Part shown: piece after piece, positions 62,562 to 64,000 of the stretch | How the letters are laid out: every line of letters starts with the position of its first letter | Position numbering within the stretch: the stretch's first letter is position 1 | Assembly: GCA_964556005.1 (NCBI GenBank) | Contig: CAZKUR010000009.1 | Span: 13,816 to 77,815, forward strand | Direction of reading: 5' to 3' | Source of the DNA: CAZKUR01 sp964556005 | Lineage (GTDB): Bacteria; Bacteroidota; Ignavibacteria; Ignavibacteriales; Ignavibacteriaceae | DNA length: 64,000 bases | Notes under the pieces: model-generated | Database searches by the model: none | What the model was told of the DNA's origin: nothing | The model's input: only the letters and a program-made list of their open reading frames with translations | Made by a program: the position numbers and the translations under genes

Positions 62562-62612
62562 AAAAGACGGCATCTTCCCAAAGCGCTTTTAAGCGTGAAA
62601 AGATGCCATCTT
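62562..62612. terminator. bidirectional terminator after nuoF
   Basis: AAAGACGGCATCTT and AAGATGCCATCTTT pair with one mismatch and enclose an inner CGCTT/AAGCG hairpin. A-runs on the left and T-runs on the right allow termination from nuoF and from the convergent T9SS gene. Confidence 0.85.
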
Positions 62613-62622
62613 TAAATTATAA

Positions 62623-63564
62623 TTATTTGAGAATTACCATCTTCTTAGTTGAAATATAACTTCCGGATTTTAATCGATATATGTATACGCCGCTGGCAAG
62701 CTTCGATGCGTTGAAATCAACAGTATACTTGCCTACGTTTTTATAACCGTTTACAAGCATCATAACTTCTCTTCCGAGGATATCAAAAACCTTTAACTCA
62801 ACGTTTCCGGGTTTTGGTACCTGGTAGTTTATTTTTGTTGTTGGATTAAAAGGATTCGGGTAATTTTGATAGAGTTGAAATTTAGTTGGAAGAATTTGTT
62901 GATTATTTACACCGGTAATCATTCCGGTTGTGTCACCATATAATATTCCGTCTATTATTGCTCCCTTTAAATAAATACTAGCCGGTGCATCCCCGCCGCC
63001 TCTTGCTTGTAATCCAAATCCTTTTGCTAGAATATCCGACCATCTGTCTAATCCTGTTGTATCAGTACTATCATATGCCATATAATATTCAATCCGCATT
63101 GTTTTTGTTGTAATCCTTAATATTGTATCATTTCGCACCTCATTTATTCTTGCCATTTCAAATGGTCCATTTCCAGTATGAGAATAATCATAAATAATCC
63201 ACTTATCACCTTGCTTTCCGTTTAATTTGTAAATTAAAGGGTATTGACTATAACCGATGGGTGCCCAGTTAGAAAAAACATTTAAGTTTGTATCAATAAT
63301 AAATGTTCCTGAATCGGGAAGCATTAGTGGAGGTTCTATCGGATTAATAAAATGGGAGTCGAATATTGCAATCTTACTTCCTTGACTATCGACAGAGTCA
63401 AACACAGAATAAGAAACAATTGTGTCCGGGTGACCAAATTCTACCCAATAGTATTCCCAATAATTATTTTTTTTATAAGGGAAGTAATCTGCGTTATCCT
63501 GGCTATAAGCGGGTATTACTTGTACTACAAGTATAAAAAATAGTATTAGAAAAATTGATTTCAT
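62623..63564 (-). CDS. secreted protein with T9SS type A sorting domain
   Basis: The 313-residue protein has a signal peptide (about 1-21, ending P-A-Y-S-Q). A beta-rich domain of about 190 residues opens Y-F-P-Y-K-K-N-N-Y-W-E-Y-Y-W, followed by a linker and the C-terminal sorting domain with Q-L-Y-Q-N-Y-P-N-P-F-N-P-T-T (about 233-246) and K-K-M-V-I-L-K. It should be exported to the cell surface by type IX secretion. The N-terminal domain has no recognised activity. The gene is convergent with nuoF. Confidence 0.88.
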   Translation of the reverse strand: MKSIFLILFFILVVQVIPAYSQDNADYFPYKKNNYWEYYWVEFGHPDTIVSYSVFDSVDSQGSKIAIFDSHFINPIEPPLMLPDSGTFIIDTNLNVFSNWAPIGYSQYPLIYKLNGKQGDKWIIYDYSHTGNGPFEMARINEVRNDTILRITTKTMRIEYYMAYDSTDTTGLDRWSDILAKGFGLQARGGGDAPASIYLKGAIIDGILYGDTTGMITGVNNQQILPTKFQLYQNYPNPFNPTTKINYQVPKPGNVELKVFDILGREVMMLVNGYKNVGKYTVDFNASKLASGVYIYRLKSGSYISTKKMVILK

Positions 63565-64000
63565 ATTATCACCGTTTTAAAATTTAATGATTATATTAAA
63601 CTGCTTAAAAAGCTAAGTAAATCCAGAAGAATAAATTCCTTTGACTGTGATATTTATAATGCTTTTTATCATTGCCAAAGAAACCTTGTAATTGAGAATT
63701 TGGTGGGGGGGGGTAAATATATTAGGATATCTTAAAGAAATAGTTTTTTGCCAGAATAAATCACAAGAACTGTAAATGGAAAAAATCAACATCCCGTTCC
63801 CGCTTATTTAATTCTATTCAAAATTAGAAACTAAATTATTAAAAAGCAAGATGTTACGACTCACTCTTTCTGGGACTGACACAGCTACGCCATGGAATTT
63901 TTTCCTTTATCGAAATATTGACATCTTCCCTCTTCGAATTACATAATTAAAAAAGGTCATGATTATTCAATCATAAAATCGGTTCACAGCTTTGTGTCAC
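63565..64000. other. gene-free right end of window, with a run of nine Gs
   Basis: These 436 bases precede the minus-strand T9SS gene, so its promoter should be here. A homopolymer of nine Gs lies at 63705-63713. I see no ORF of credible length, no RNA gene and no clear terminator; a gene may continue beyond the window. Confidence 0.5.

Overview
The window comes from an AT-rich bacterium that most resembles the Ignavibacteria branch of the Bacteroidota/Chlorobi group. Three secreted proteins end in a type IX secretion (T9SS) type A sorting domain with the N-Y-P-N-P-F-N motif and a K-K-M-(I/V)-(L/I)-L-K/R tail. There are many lipoproteins and predicted outer-membrane barrels, a partial complex I operon, dicluster ferredoxins and a GlnB/GlnE nitrogen signalling pair. 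Promoter-like sites fit a TTGACA/TATAAT pattern rather than the TTTG/TAnnTTTG pattern of Bacteroidia. No phage, IS element or CRISPR array is visible. The placement is inferred from gene families, not from an rRNA.

Layout. 1-371 is the 5' part of era. 0.7-2.5 kb holds three small orphan genes (Bles03-like, membrane, SIMPL). 2.5-4.1 kb is an ECF sigma/anti-sigma pair facing a DUF6249 membrane protein. 4.2-8.7 kb (minus) is redox-related: trxB, queG, a Rieske protein, a metallo-beta-lactamase-fold enzyme and two paralogous ferredoxins. 8.8-12.1 kb (minus) has two paralogous TPR/membrane proteins, an exported YidD-like protein and an acyl-CoA dehydrogenase. 12.3-14.7 kb (plus) holds rlmN, a lipoprotein and a TrmH-type methyltransferase. 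14.7-22.1 kb (minus) is a secA-glnB-TPR lipoprotein-mtgA-AlbA_2 transcription unit, divergent from glnE and a DUF2723 membrane protein (22.3-27.1 kb).

27.3-35.4 kb (minus) is one long, partly overlapping unit: greA, ribD, ribE, tilS, hpt, ftsH, a polyprenol-kinase-like protein and a DUF4837 lipoprotein. tilS carries two in-frame stop codons, and greA has a promoter followed at once by a terminator-like hairpin. 35.7-45.3 kb (minus) holds a large T9SS protein, an M1 peptidase with a T9SS tail, an AddB-like nuclease, a CYTH protein and a TPMT-like methyltransferase. 45.3-50.5 kb (plus) includes an M14 peptidase, a sigma-like protein with a possible fused anti-sigma domain, a UspA protein and rpsU. 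50.9-57.4 kb holds LOG, dacB, secG, tRNA-CAU, a SpoIIAB-type kinase, an outer-membrane barrel and a fibronectin-III lipoprotein.

57.5-62.5 kb (plus) is nuoABCD-[four-helix-bundle gene]-nuoEF. The extra gene is bounded by inverted arrays of one 14-bp repeat family and looks like a small inserted cassette; the right array supplies the first codons of nuoE. This cassette, the interrupted tilS, the greA leader, the possible sigma/anti-sigma fusion and a GGGGA-rich structured 3' region beside a ferredoxin gene are the observations most worth a second look.
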